From positions 5,357,501 through 5,421,500 of the forward strand of contig NZ_CP031417.1 of assembly GCF_003367395.1 (NCBI RefSeq): a DNA stretch of 64,000 nucleotides. The letters run 5' to 3'. Shown here piece by piece: positions 1 to 8,446 of the stretch. The notes beneath the pieces were generated by a model that had not been told where the DNA came from, ran no database searches, and saw nothing but the letters and a program-made list of their open reading frames with translations. Origin of the DNA: Pseudolabrys taiwanensis. Lineage in GTDB: Bacteria > Pseudomonadota > Alphaproteobacteria > Rhizobiales > Xanthobacteraceae. The translations under genes were made by a program, and so were the position numbers. Positions within the stretch are counted from its first letter, which is position 1. Each line of letters opens with the position of its first letter.

Positions 1-563
1 GCGCCGTCGACGCTTATCCGTCCGACCCGGTTGCCGGCCGCCTCGCTGAACCACAGCGCCCCATCGCGCACCACGATCGACAACGGCTTGCTGCCTGGCG
101 TGATGCCGTCTTTGAATTCGGTGATCCTGCCGTCGGGGGTGATGCGGCCGATCTGACTGACTTCGGTTTCCGAGAACCAGATATTGCCGTCCGGTCCGAG
201 CGCGATGCCGTCGGGTCCCGCGTTCGGTGTCGGCACGTCGAATTCGGCCAACGCGCCCTGGGGCGAGAGACGCCCGATCTTGTTCGCTTTCTTTTGCGCG
301 AACCACAGATTGCCATCGCCGCCGAGAACGATGCCGATCGGCGTCGCATTGGGCGTCGGCAACTCGAACTCGGTAAAGCGCTGCGTGCGTGGATCGAAGC
401 AGCCGACCTTGGCGGCGCCGCTCTCGCAGAACCAGAGATTGCGATCCGGCCCCTCAACGCAAATGTAGGGCGCGCTGCCTTCGCTCGGAATGCGGTACTC
501 GCGGATTTCGATCGATCGCGCGTTGTGCGGTCGTGTGCTCGCGACATGTGAATCGGATGACAT
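1..563 (-). CDS. Virginiamycin B lyase-like beta-propeller protein (3' end outside window)
   Basis: Reading leftwards from the ATG at 563, the frame stays open for 187 codons to the window edge, so the C-terminus is missing. The protein is built of repeated blade units of about 40 residues, each carrying a variant of NLWF, NIWFSE or ALWFSE after a GPDG/GGDG-type turn and followed by a G(R/C)xxP segment. This pattern is typical of the Vgb/streptogramin lyase family of seven-bladed propellers. Most family members have no proven substrate, so antibiotic linearisation should not be assumed. I see no signal peptide in the first 25 residues, which suggests a cytoplasmic enzyme. Family call is firm; function is unknown. 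Confidence 0.8.
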   Translation of the reverse strand, partial: MSSDSHVASTRPHNARSIEIREYRIPSEGSAPYICVEGPDRNLWFCESGAAKVGCFDPRTQRFTEFELPTPNATPIGIVLGGDGNLWFAQKKANKIGRLSPQGALAEFDVPTPNAGPDGIALGPDGNIWFSETEVSQIGRITPDGRITEFKDGITPGSKPLSIVVRDGALWFSEAAGNRVGRISVDG

Positions 564-939
564 CGTCGGTCCCGGAGCGTGGTACAGTGAACGTTTCCTC
601 GATGCGCGATGATAGCAATCGCAGCAGTCGCCAAGTCAATCGACGCATCGCAATTTGCGAACCGGAGTGCGGTACAAGACGTCAAGAGAGCGTCAAAAAG
701 ATGCGCCTGATCGGGGCGAGGAAGACAACGCGCACGGCCAGCGGGAATTGGGTCGTCCGGCGTCGGCCCGTGCGGCGCGCAAGGGGGCGCGGCGCCCCGG
801 ATCTCCGGCCGGCACCGTGAGCGGGCTCGGACGCCATGCTTAACGCGGTGCGTAAACGCTATTCGCAGGTGCCGCCGAAACGGTCTGGAACTCTGCCGGG
901 CCGTTCTTTAAGCTGCCGGCCAACAAAGGAGTTCGACGC
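564..939. other. Gene-free stretch between the Vgb-like gene and the cupin gene
   Basis: About 375 bases separate the divergent lyase and cupin genes. The short open frames here have arginine-rich shadow composition and no ribosome binding sites. The stretch must hold the promoters of both flanking genes, but I cannot pick convincing -35/-10 pairs. The only clear signal is the AAAGGAG ribosome binding site at about 924-930 for the cupin gene. Confidence 0.5.
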
Positions 940-1389
940 ATGCAGCCGATGACGCCCGGCATCACCAAGGCCGGCACTGGTATCGATGGGATCGTGTGGA
1001 GCATTCTGGGCCAGACCTATGTGCCCAAGCAGCTCTCGGAGGAGTCCTTCGCCTGGCATGCGACATTCCCGTCGGGCACCTTCGTGCCGCCGCACATCCA
1101 TCCGACGCAGGACGAGTTCATCTACATGCTCGAGGGCAGGCTCGACGCGGTGATCGACGGCCGCGACTTCGCCGCGACCGCCGGCGATGTGATCAAGCTG
1201 CCGATGGGCATCCCGCACGGCCTGTTCAACAAATCCGACCAGACCGTGAAGTGCTTCTTCTGGGTGACGCCGACGCGCAAGCTCTACGACCTGTTCTGGG
1301 CCATCCACTCGATGAAGGAGCAGAACCCGCCGGACGTCGTCGCGCTCTCGGCGCGCTACGAGGTGAACTTCCTGCCGCCGCCGGCGTGA
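940..1389 (+). CDS. Single-domain cupin protein
   Basis: A 149-residue protein with both cupin motifs intact. Motif 1 runs G46-x5-H52-x-H54-x4-E59-x6-G66 and motif 2 runs G82-x5-P88-x-G90-x2-H93, so the 3-His/1-Glu metal site (H52, H54, E59, H93) is complete. Small cupins of this type include quercetin-dioxygenase-like enzymes, isomerases and sugar-binding domains; nothing here tells which. A well-placed AAAGGAG lies about 10 bases before the ATG. It is cytoplasmic and apparently monocistronic. The fold is certain, the reaction unknown. Confidence 0.85.
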   Translation: MQPMTPGITKAGTGIDGIVWSILGQTYVPKQLSEESFAWHATFPSGTFVPPHIHPTQDEFIYMLEGRLDAVIDGRDFAATAGDVIKLPMGIPHGLFNKSDQTVKCFFWVTPTRKLYDLFWAIHSMKEQNPPDVVALSARYEVNFLPPPA

Positions 1390-1425
1390 GGGGCGGCGCG
1401 GCTAGCGTAGCCTGCGGGGACATGG

Positions 1426-1619
1426 ATGCTGACCGACAGCCGTGATATCATCCAGCGGCTGCGGCAAGATGGTTTCGAACTCGTATCGGTACGCGGCTCG
1501 CACCACAAATTCGTCCATCGGGCGAAGCATCTAATGGTGATCGTGCGCATCCCAAACGGGACTTACCGAAGGGGACCGTGCGCAGCATCTACAAGCAGGC
1601 AGGCTGGCCGAAGGATTGA
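1426..1619 (+). pseudogene. hicA: Frameshifted HicA-type mRNA interferase toxin
   Basis: The first 41 codons read as a HicA N-terminus (SRDIIQRLRQDGFEL then the catalytic-His region RGSHHKF). From about 1546 the normal HicA C-terminus (HPKRDLPKGTVRS...QAGWPKD) continues in another frame, from 1548 to the TGA at 1617-1619. One base appears to be missing near 1546-1547, where family members usually have a codon between the valine and HP. Without the shift the frame runs on through hicB as an arginine-rich nonsense tail. HicA is a dsRBD-like RNase that cleaves mRNA and is neutralised by HicB. This is either a real inactivating mutation or a sequencing error. Confidence 0.8.
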
Positions 1620-1622
1620 CCG

Positions 1623-1916
1623 ATGCCTCACTACATCGCGCTCATTCATAAAGAAGCCGACAGTTCTTACGGCGTGTCGTTTCCCGATGTGCCGGGCGTC
1701 GTTACGGCTGGCGGCACCATTGACGAAGCGATGCGGCGCGCGGCCGAAGTCTTGGTGTTTGCCGCCGAGGACTGGGAAGATCGGGACGGCAATAGGCGCT
1801 TTCCTCCGCCGCGCACCATCGATGAATTGCGCGCTGACGCTGAATTCCAGGAAGACGCGGCCGATGCCGTTGTCGCGGCCATTCCATTTCGCGTGACGGC
1901 GGAAGCGGCCGAGTAA
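1623..1916 (+). CDS. hicB: HicB family antitoxin
   Basis: A 97-residue protein starting three bases after the hicA stop, in the usual toxin-antitoxin order. The N-terminus (MPHYIALIHKEADSSYGVSF then PDVPG) is the HicB partial RNase H fold that covers the HicA active site, and the DEAMRRAAEVL helix is typical. The protein ends after the PFRV segment, where many HicBs continue into a ribbon-helix-helix or HTH DNA-binding domain. This is therefore a short form that may not repress its own promoter. With its toxin gene broken, it may be a relic antitoxin. Confidence 0.85.
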   Translation: MPHYIALIHKEADSSYGVSFPDVPGVVTAGGTIDEAMRRAAEVLVFAAEDWEDRDGNRRFPPPRTIDELRADAEFQEDAADAVVAAIPFRVTAEAAE

Positions 1917-1948
1917 GCCTCGAGGGCGGGCGCTGTACGTCCTTCGTT

Positions 1949-2023
1949 CATTCCCGCGCAAGCGGGAATCCAGTTCTTACGATGGAGCGTTTGGCCACTT
2001 GGTTCCCGCTTGGGCGGGGACAA
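1949..2023. repeat. Paired palindromic repeat, copy 1
   Basis: Two adjacent hairpins. The first is ATTCCCGC-N4-GCGGGAAT (1950-1969); the second is a looser GTTCCCGC/GCGGGGAC pair (about 2002-2021). The first hairpin and its flanks are identical to the copy at 61535, and a third, interrupted copy lies at 45446. Such elements are common between genes in Bradyrhizobium-type genomes. Here it sits between the convergent hicB and monooxygenase genes and may also act as a transcription end. Confidence 0.75.
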
Positions 2024-2048
2024 ACGGCCAAGAGGCCCATGGCGCCCA

Positions 2049-3314
2049 CTAAGCCGCGTTCGCCGGTGCGCCGAGCGGTTGCTTGTTGACCTGCTCCTTG
2101 GCGAAGCCCGCCTTCGAAGCGTAACCGCGCACGATGGCCTTGCGCTGCTCGTAGGTCAGCACGGCGTCGATATTGTCGAAGCCGTCCGGCGCGCGCGCCT
2201 CGACGGCATCGATCACGCCTTCCGGGCCGCCGGAGCGGTTCGACTGCACGATCTGCGCCGTCATCGGCAAACGCTCGCGTTCGTATTCGAACAGCGCCTG
2301 GCCGACGTGGTCGGCGTCGCGCAGACGATCGGCGAGGCAGCGCGCGTCGAGGATCGCCTGCGAGGCGCCGTTGGAGCCGACCGGATACATCGGATGGGCG
2401 GCGTCGCCGAGCAACGTCACGCGGCCGTGCGACCAATGCGGCAGCGGATCGCGGTCGCACAAGGGATATTCCCAGAACTCCGGCGTGGCTTCGATCAAGG
2501 CCTTGGCGTCCACGAACGGAATGTGGAAGCGCTGCACGTGCGGCATCAGATCCTCGAAGCGGCCGAGCCGCGACCAGTCTTCCTTCTTCGGCGGCACGCC
2601 GGGCTCGGCGACCTTCACCATCACGGCCCAATTGGTGAGCGGGCGATCCTCGCGCGCGCCTTCGCCGATCGGATAGACGACGAGCTTGGCCGCCATGCCG
2701 CCGGCAATGACCATCGAGCGGCCGGTGAGATAGCGCGGCCAGTCGAGCGCGCCGCGCCACAGGATGGTGCCGTTCCAGCGCGCCGGGCCTTCGTGCGGAT
2801 AGAGCGCCGCGCGCACATGCGAGTGGATGCCGTCGGCGCCGATCAGGATGTCGCCGCGCGCGGTGGCGCGATGGGCGCCGTCACGTTCGAAGAAATAGGC
2901 GGTTACGCCGGCATCGTCCTGCGTGAAGGAGCCGAGGCGATGGCCGGTATGGATGCGCGACTCGCCGATGCGGGCGCGCACCGCCTGATAGATGACCGCC
3001 TGCAGCCGGCCGCGGTGGATCGAGAATTGCGGATATTCGAAGCCGGCCTCGGTGCCGCGCGGCTCGCGCCAGATTTCCTGGCCCGTGCGGTTCATATAGA
3101 ACAGCTCGTGCGTGCGGATACCGACGCGGTCGAGCGCCGGGAGGAGGCCGAGATCGGCAAGCTCCTTGATTGCATGCGGCAAGGTGTTAATGCCGACGCC
3201 GAGCTCGCGGACCTGCTCCGACTGCTCAAATATCTCGCAATCGATGCCGCGCGCATGCAGCATCAGCGCGGTGGTCAGGCCGCCAATGCCGCCGCCGACG
3301 ATTATCGCCTTCAT
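2049..3314 (-). CDS. FAD-dependent aromatic-ring monooxygenase (salicylate/3-hydroxybenzoate hydroxylase-like)
   Basis: A 421-residue group A flavoprotein monooxygenase. It opens with the dinucleotide-binding fingerprint MKAIIVGGGIGGL, has the DG motif (LIGADGIHSHVR) near residue 165 and the GD motif (LLGDAAHPMYPVGSNG) near residue 300. These enzymes use NAD(P)H and O2 to hydroxylate aromatic substrates. I start at the ATG at 3314 because it has GGGAGTGAG just upstream and places the fingerprint at the N-terminus; an upstream frame adds 20 non-conserved residues. The gene is divergent from a branched-chain-amino-acid-type binding protein that could import its substrate. Substrate not predictable. 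Confidence 0.85.
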   Translation of the reverse strand: MKAIIVGGGIGGLTTALMLHARGIDCEIFEQSEQVRELGVGINTLPHAIKELADLGLLPALDRVGIRTHELFYMNRTGQEIWREPRGTEAGFEYPQFSIHRGRLQAVIYQAVRARIGESRIHTGHRLGSFTQDDAGVTAYFFERDGAHRATARGDILIGADGIHSHVRAALYPHEGPARWNGTILWRGALDWPRYLTGRSMVIAGGMAAKLVVYPIGEGAREDRPLTNWAVMVKVAEPGVPPKKEDWSRLGRFEDLMPHVQRFHIPFVDAKALIEATPEFWEYPLCDRDPLPHWSHGRVTLLGDAAHPMYPVGSNGASQAILDARCLADRLRDADHVGQALFEYERERLPMTAQIVQSNRSGGPEGVIDAVEARAPDGFDNIDAVLTYEQRKAIVRGYASKAGFAKEQVNKQPLGAPANAA

Positions 3315-3517
3315 CGCACTCACTCCCAGGGTACCCGTCGGTCGCATCATGGCGCTGCCGGCCTGGTCCGGCAACGGATTCCGGCCGGCACGGTTATCGC
3401 CGCCCTGTTGACTCGCCGCCGGGTTCGCCGCTCAACTGTTGGCATAAAAACTGCACCAACGCAGCGCCGGTGCAACGATGCGCCGGCGCCAGAGGTGCTT
3501 AAGGGGAGATTATATCC

Positions 3518-4687
3518 ATGCGGACATGCCTTCGAGGATTTGCCGCGATTTCGGCTCTGCTGCTGACGGTCGGCAGCGCCGCCGCTCAGGACAAGATCCG
3601 CATCGGCCTGATCTATACGCTGTCGGGGCCGCCGGCCGCTCTCGGCCAGCAGTCGAAAAACGGCTTCGAGCTGGCGCTGAAACATCTCGGCGGCAAGATG
3701 GGCGGCAAGGACGTCGAGCTCGTGGTCGTCGACGACGAACTCAAGCCCGATCTCGCGATTCAAAAAGCACGAGCGATGATCGACCGCGACAAGGTCGACG
3801 TCGTGGTCGGCCCGATCTTCTCGAACGTGCTGGTGGCGATCCACAAACCCGTGCTCGAAGCCGGCAAGGTGCTGATCAGCACCAATGCGGGCGCGTCGTC
3901 CTTCGCCGGCGCGGCGTGCAACGCGCATTTCTTCGTCACGTCGTATCAGAACGACCAAATCTACGAGACCCTGGGCAAGGTCGCGACCGACAAGGGTTAC
4001 AAGACGGTCTATGCCGTGGTGCCGAACTATCAAGCCGGCAAGGACGCGCTGGCCGGCTTCAAGCGCACCTATCAGGGTAAGATCGTCGAAGAGTCGCTCG
4101 TGCCGCTCAACAATCTCGACTTCCAGGCCGAGATCACCAAGATCAACGCCAGCAAGCCGGATGCGCTGTTCACCTTCATGCCGGGCGGCCTCGGCATCAG
4201 CCTGATCAAGCAGCTCAACCAGGCCGGTCTCAAGGGCAAGCTGCCGATCCTGTCGGCCTTCACCGCCGACGAAGCGACGTTACCGGTGCTGCAGGACGCG
4301 GCGGAAGGCGTGTTCGGCGCGCTGACCTGGGCGCCGAACCTCGACAACCCGGAGAACAAGAAGTTCGTCGCCGACTACGAGGCGGCCTACAACGCCGTGC
4401 CGGCGTCCTACGCCATGCAGGCTTACGATGCGGCGATGCTGATCGACAGCGCCGTGCGTGCGACCGGCGGCAACGTGTCGAACACCGCGGCCTTCGCGGC
4501 AGCGCTCAAGAAGGCGGATTTCAAGTCGGTGCGCGGGCCGTTCAAGTTCAACGTCAACGGCTATCCGATCGAGGACTTCTATCTGACCAAGGTCGTCAAG
4601 CGTCCGGACGGCAAATTCCAGACCGAGATCGTCGAGAAGGTGCTGACGGCGAACGCCGACAGCTACGCGAAGGACTGCAAGTTGTAA
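3518..4687 (+). CDS. Periplasmic binding protein of a branched-chain amino-acid/aromatic-acid-type ABC importer
   Basis: A 389-residue type I periplasmic binding protein (Peripla_BP_6/LivK family). Residues 1-23 form a signal peptide ending SAAAQ, and the mature part starts DKIRIGLIYTLSGPPAALGQ. The two-lobe fold is supported by the VVVGPIFSNV and FTFMPGG segments. No permease or ATPase gene follows, so this is an orphan receptor that must share a membrane complex encoded elsewhere. In this group many such receptors bind aromatic acids, which fits the divergent hydroxylase at 3314, but that link is inference. A strong hairpin terminator follows at 4711. Confidence 0.85.
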   Translation: MRTCLRGFAAISALLLTVGSAAAQDKIRIGLIYTLSGPPAALGQQSKNGFELALKHLGGKMGGKDVELVVVDDELKPDLAIQKARAMIDRDKVDVVVGPIFSNVLVAIHKPVLEAGKVLISTNAGASSFAGAACNAHFFVTSYQNDQIYETLGKVATDKGYKTVYAVVPNYQAGKDALAGFKRTYQGKIVEESLVPLNNLDFQAEITKINASKPDALFTFMPGGLGISLIKQLNQAGLKGKLPILSAFTADEATLPVLQDAAEGVFGALTWAPNLDNPENKKFVADYEAAYNAVPASYAMQAYDAAMLIDSAVRATGGNVSNTAAFAAALKKADFKSVRGPFKFNVNGYPIEDFYLTKVVKRPDGKFQTEIVEKVLTANADSYAKDCKL

Positions 4688-4710
4688 GCATCCGCTGCGC
4701 TGATAAACAG

Positions 4711-4745
4711 ATCATGGCCGGGAAATCCCGGCCATGATCGCTTTT
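4711..4745. terminator. Bidirectional hairpin terminator
   Basis: A perfect 13-bp stem (ATCATGGCCGGGA, loop AA, TCCCGGCCATGAT) at 4711-4738 followed by CGCTTTT. It lies between the convergent receptor gene and the membrane-protein gene ending at 4762, so it probably ends the rightward transcript. Its sequence belongs to the CATGGCCGGG palindrome family seen elsewhere in the window. Confidence 0.85.
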
Positions 4746-4761
4746 GAAATCGCGTCCTCGC

Positions 4762-5628
4762 TTACAGCTCGTCGCGCAATTCGCCGCCGAGCACGCCGGC
4801 CAAGGTGGCCGCCACCGCGCCGAACAGCAGCGCCATGAACGACCAGAACGAGATGTAGGCGCCGGCCTTGCGGGCCTTGTCGGCGGCCTCGCGCACGGCC
4901 TGGGCGGCCTGGTTCTGCACCTCGTTCACGCGTTGCACCGCCTGATCCTGCGGAATGCCGGTGCGCGCGGCGACGAGACGGGCGAGATAGTCTTTGTCCG
5001 CGTCCGACAGCGAGCCGTTACGGATGCTGGCCACGACGATACGCGCCGCTTCCGACCGCTGCTCCGGGGTCAGGCTCTGCTGCTGGCCACCGGTCGCGGC
5101 GCCGGCATTGGCGTCGGTGCGAAACAGACGATCGACATAATACCCGGTCGCGGCGTCGTTGCTGTCGCCGTTGGTCGAGGCGCTGATCGCCGCGCCGGCC
5201 GCGGGGCCGATCGCATCCGCCGCGGTCTTGGCGACGAAGGCGCTGCCATACATCACGGCGAGAACCATCAGGCTGGCGCCGACCACCCAGGCCATGAAGC
5301 CATGCGCGGCATCGCGGAATTTGGTCTCGGGGCCGGGGATATGATTGCGCGTGCGCAGGCGCCCGGCGAGGTAGCCGCCGACGGTGAACGCGACCGTTTC
5401 GCTGAACAGCAGCCAGATCGCGCCGCCGATGCTCATGGTGCCGGCGCTCGGTCCGGAATAGGGCGACGTGACGGTCAGGCCGATGCCGGTGCCGAGCGAG
5501 ATAAAGATGAAGGCGACGGCCCACGCGGCTAAGGCGCCGGCGATCACCACGCTCCAGGTGAACGAACTTCGTGCGGTTGTTGCTTGAATGACTTCGACGT
5601 TTTCGCCGACGATCGCCGTATCGCTCAT
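4762..5628 (-). CDS. Multi-pass membrane protein of unknown function
   Basis: A 288-residue protein with hydrophobic segments at roughly 22-48, 66-88, 110-132 and 262-283. Between the third and fourth lies a long soluble part: a Ser/Asn/Gln-rich linker, then a charged helical stretch around AQAVREAADKARK that could form a coiled coil. The ATG at 5628 has GGGAGA 6 bases upstream. It is transcribed away from the small DUF1328 gene. I recognise no enzymatic motif. Its look (helical cytoplasmic segment, Gly/Ala-rich membrane helices) resembles envelope-stress membrane proteins, but that is only an impression. Confidence 0.7.
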   Translation of the reverse strand: MSDTAIVGENVEVIQATTARSSFTWSVVIAGALAAWAVAFIFISLGTGIGLTVTSPYSGPSAGTMSIGGAIWLLFSETVAFTVGGYLAGRLRTRNHIPGPETKFRDAAHGFMAWVVGASLMVLAVMYGSAFVAKTAADAIGPAAGAAISASTNGDSNDAATGYYVDRLFRTDANAGAATGGQQQSLTPEQRSEAARIVVASIRNGSLSDADKDYLARLVAARTGIPQDQAVQRVNEVQNQAAQAVREAADKARKAGAYISFWSFMALLFGAVAATLAGVLGGELRDEL

Positions 5629-5784
5629 AGAAATCTCCCAGCATGTGCGAATGCCGCGATGGCATCCGCGTCGCCGAGGTAACAGGGCTAAACTGCGATG
5701 GTTCCAAGGCGAGCCGTGGGCCGCGGGAACTAATTTTTGGCGGCGACATTAGCAAACCGAAGCGCATTCGCCGGGAGCGATCAG

Positions 5785-5952
5785 ATGTTCGGACTTGTCG
5801 TCACGTTTCTCATCATCGGATTGATCGCCGCGGTGCTCGGCTTCGGCGGCATCGCCGGCGCGTCCTTCGGCATGGCGAAGATCATCTTCTTCATCGCGCT
5901 CGTCTTGCTGCTGATCTCGATCATCTTCGGCACGATGCGCCGGCCGTTATAG
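5785..5952 (+). CDS. DUF1328/UPF0391 small membrane protein
   Basis: A 55-residue protein with two hydrophobic helices (about 2-22 and 27-48) joined by a glycine-rich turn, ending in basic MRRPL. This matches the DUF1328 (YtjA-like, UPF0391) family found widely in proteobacteria and often linked to stress. Start at 5785 is chosen because CGGGAGCG lies about 9 bases upstream and the family begins at this methionine; a longer in-frame start adds 16 unrelated residues. Biochemical role is not known. Confidence 0.85.
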   Translation: MFGLVVTFLIIGLIAAVLGFGGIAGASFGMAKIIFFIALVLLLISIIFGTMRRPL

Positions 5953-5962
5953 CGGGCGCGCG

Positions 5963-6469
5963 CTAACGCCGCTCCGGCATCGCGACACGCCGGCCGGCGC
6001 CTTCCGGGACGGGCAGGGCCGCGTGCGCGGCCTGCATGCGGGCGAGCGCCGCCATGATGTCGTCGGGGAAGGGCGCGACCTTCTTGGCCGCCATGTCGAC
6101 GTGCAGCGTCATGCTTTCGCAGGTCGCCGACAGCCAGCCTTCGCTCGCGTGGTAGAGCTGTTCGAAGACATGGAAGCGCTTGGCGTCGTGCGCCAGCAGC
6201 TGCACGGTCACCCGCACCGGGCTGCCTTCGTGGATCTCGCGCAGGTAGCGCACATGCGCCTCCGCGACCATGGTCGAACAGCCGCGCTGCTCCAGATACT
6301 GCGGGCCCATGCCGAGCAGCTCGTAGACCTCGTCCACCGCCCGGTCGAACAGCACGTGGTAGTAGGCCATGTTGAGGTGGCCGTTGTAGTCGATCCACTG
6401 CGGTTCGATCCCCATCGGCGAGGAAACAAAAGGAGAAAAGAATACCGGCGGATCGGTTCGGTCGAGCAT
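5963..6469 (-). CDS. Hot-dog fold acyl-CoA thioesterase
   Basis: A 168-residue single hot-dog domain protein. The motif IDYNGHLNMAYYHVLFD near residues 27-43 is the 4-hydroxybenzoyl-CoA thioesterase-type active-site helix (D-x-N/x-H-x-N-x2-Y), followed by RVTVQLLAHDAKRFHVFEQL beta strands. It presumably hydrolyses an acyl-CoA in the cytoplasm, possibly a carnitinyl-CoA or aromatic acyl-CoA. Convergent with the DUF1328 gene, 10 bases apart. Substrate cannot be predicted. Confidence 0.85.
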   Translation of the reverse strand: MLDRTDPPVFFSPFVSSPMGIEPQWIDYNGHLNMAYYHVLFDRAVDEVYELLGMGPQYLEQRGCSTMVAEAHVRYLREIHEGSPVRVTVQLLAHDAKRFHVFEQLYHASEGWLSATCESMTLHVDMAAKKVAPFPDDIMAALARMQAAHAALPVPEGAGRRVAMPERR

Positions 6470-6645
6470 CGGGCGGGAACTGGTTGCGGATGCGTAACGT
6501 TACGATGCTTGGCGCGGGCCCGTCCACCGGCGCCGGCGCACGGCCACCCAACGGAGCTGTGTGTGGAGATTAACCAAATATTTACGATGTCCTGTCGGGC
6601 CGCTATCGCTTCGCTATTCTCTGGTCAAAAGAGGGAGACGAAGCC

Positions 6646-6777
6646 ATGTTGAAAGGGCTCGCTCGAGGCGCATTTCTGGCTTTACTGGCTCTGACGCTCA
6701 CCGCCTGGGTGGTCGCCATGGCCAACACCGATCGGGCCGCACCGCAACCCGACCCGAATGTCTACTGGCTGGCCTGA
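6646..6777 (+). CDS. 43-residue single-helix membrane microprotein
   Basis: An ATG at 6646 preceded by GAGGGAGACG opens 43 codons ending TGA at 6775-6777. The product starts MLKGLARGAFLALLALTLTA, giving a basic N-terminus and one hydrophobic helix (about residues 8-26), then a polar tail rich in Pro and Asn (PQPDPNVYWLA). The ribosome binding site and hydrophobic pattern argue that it is translated. It could be an anchored microprotein or a cleaved leader. I recognise no family. Confidence 0.6.
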   Translation: MLKGLARGAFLALLALTLTAWVVAMANTDRAAPQPDPNVYWLA

Positions 6778-6843
6778 GTCGGTCGCGCTTGACCTGACCG
6801 GCCATCCCCGCCACGGTCGCCCGCATTTCCAGGGCAGGTTGCG

Positions 6844-8250
6844 ATGGCGATATCCGACACATCCCGCGATGCGGCATCGAGACAGGCCGCGATTGCCGCG
6901 CTGACCGAAGCCTTCGGTCATAACCGCGTGGTTACGGCCCAGGCCGTGCGCGAGCAGCACGGAAATACCGTGACCTGGCTGCCGAACGAGCCGCCGGACG
7001 CGGTCGTCTTCCCGCAGTCGACCGAGGAAGTGCAGCAGATCGTCCGCATCTGTGCGCAGCACAAAATGCCGATCGTGGCCTTTGGCACCGGCTCCTCGCT
7101 CGAAGGCCACATCAACGCGCCCGCGGGCGGCGTGTCGCTCGACTTCCGCGACATGAACAAGGTGCTGGCGGTGCACGCCGAGGACCTCGACTGCGTCATC
7201 GAACCGGGCATCACCCGCAAAGCGCTCAACGAACACCTGCGCGATTCCGGCCTGTTCTTCCCGATCGATCCCGGCGCCGACGCCTCGCTCGGCGGCATGG
7301 CGGCGACGCGCGCGTCGGGCACCAACGCCGTGCGCTATGGCACGATGAAGGACAATGTGCTGGCGCTGAAGGTGGTGCTGGCGAATGGCGAGGTCATCGA
7401 CACCGCCCGCCGCGCCAAGAAGACTTCCGCCGGCTACGACCTCACGCGGCTGATGGTCGGCTCGGAAGGCACGCTCGGTCTCATCACGCAATTGACGCTC
7501 AAGCTCTCCGGCATTCCGGAAGCGATCTCCGGCGGCATCTGTCCGTTCCCGTCGGTGGAGGCGTGCTGCAACACGGCCATCGCCACCATCCAGTCGGGCA
7601 TCCCGATCGCGCGCATCGAACTGCTCGACGCGTTGCAGGTGCGGGCCTGCAACCTGCACGCCAAGCTCGGCCTGCCGGAAGTGCCGATGCTCTTTCTTGA
7701 ATTCCACGGCACCGAAGCTTCGGTCGCCGAGCAATCGGAGCGCTTCGGCGAAATCGCCGCCGAGTTCGGCGGCGGGCCGTTCTCCTGGACGACGCGCGCG
7801 GAAGACCGCACCAAACTGTGGGAAGCGCGCCATCATGCGGCGCTGTCCAACTTCGCTTTGCGGCCCGGCGCGCAAATGGTCGCGACCGATGTCTGCGTGC
7901 CGATCTCGCGGCTGGCCGAATGCGTGACCGAAACGCAGGCCGATATCGCCGCGAGCCGCATCATGGCGCCGATCGTCGGTCACATCGGCGACGGCAATTT
8001 CCATCTCACGCTGCTCGTCGACATGAGCGACGCCGACGAGGTCAAGCGTGCCAAGGCGCTCTCGGAGCGCCTGGTCGAGCGGGCGCTGGCGATGGACGGC
8101 ACCTGCACCGGCGAGCACGGCGTCGGGCAGGGCAAGATCAAATACCTCGAGGCGGAGCACGGGCCGGCGGCGCTTGCCGTCATGGCCTCGATCAAGCGCG
8201 CGCTCGATCCTGAGAATATCCTCAATCCGGGGAAGATTCTGGCGCTGTGA
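6844..8250 (+). CDS. FAD-linked D-lactate dehydrogenase / glycolate oxidase GlcD-type oxidoreductase
   Basis: A 468-residue PCMH-type FAD oxidase. The FAD-binding domain includes IVAFGTGSSLEGH near residue 80, the pyrophosphate loop GADASLGGMAATRASG around 142-157 and the GSEGTLG motif near 206. The C-terminal FAD-oxidase cap has the metal-binding HIGDGNFH near 380 and ends with CTGEHGVGQGK and the DPENILNPGKIL tail. The family oxidises D-2-hydroxy acids such as D-lactate to 2-oxo acids and passes electrons to cytochrome or quinone. It stands alone, without glcE/glcF, which favours D-lactate dehydrogenase (cytochrome) over glycolate oxidase. Confidence 0.85.
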   Translation: MAISDTSRDAASRQAAIAALTEAFGHNRVVTAQAVREQHGNTVTWLPNEPPDAVVFPQSTEEVQQIVRICAQHKMPIVAFGTGSSLEGHINAPAGGVSLDFRDMNKVLAVHAEDLDCVIEPGITRKALNEHLRDSGLFFPIDPGADASLGGMAATRASGTNAVRYGTMKDNVLALKVVLANGEVIDTARRAKKTSAGYDLTRLMVGSEGTLGLITQLTLKLSGIPEAISGGICPFPSVEACCNTAIATIQSGIPIARIELLDALQVRACNLHAKLGLPEVPMLFLEFHGTEASVAEQSERFGEIAAEFGGGPFSWTTRAEDRTKLWEARHHAALSNFALRPGAQMVATDVCVPISRLAECVTETQADIAASRIMAPIVGHIGDGNFHLTLLVDMSDADEVKRAKALSERLVERALAMDGTCTGEHGVGQGKIKYLEAEHGPAALAVMASIKRALDPENILNPGKILAL

Positions 8251-8260
8251 GTTTCTTATC

Positions 8261-8310
8261 CCTCCCCGCTTGCGGGGAGGGTGGCGAGCGTCAGCGAGCC
8301 GGGTGGGGGG
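8261..8310. repeat. Palindromic intergenic repeat after the D-lactate dehydrogenase gene
   Basis: A perfect hairpin CCTCCCCGC-TT-GCGGGGAGG at 8261-8280, followed by GTGGCGAGCG and a GAGCCGGGTGGGG tail. This unit is a well-known high-copy intergenic repeat in Bradyrhizobium- and Rhodopseudomonas-type genomes. It starts 10 bases after the stop codon and may terminate or stabilise the transcript. Confidence 0.75.
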
Positions 8311-8446
8311 CCAGCGCCCCGCTATCGACCATGCTGCGTCATGTGCGTCATCGGCGACACACAATTGCCGCCAAACCCGAAGCACAATAGCTTACATTCC
8401 ATCCCATAAGCCGTGACGAGCCGGAGTCGTCTGGCACCGGAGTTTT

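Noticed and set aside
2010..3566. 518-codon frame on the plus strand opposite the monooxygenase
   Set aside because: Antisense shadow of a gene with all flavoprotein motifs.
6682..8385. 567-codon open frame on the minus strand
   Set aside because: Antisense to the D-lactate dehydrogenase gene; composition bias only.
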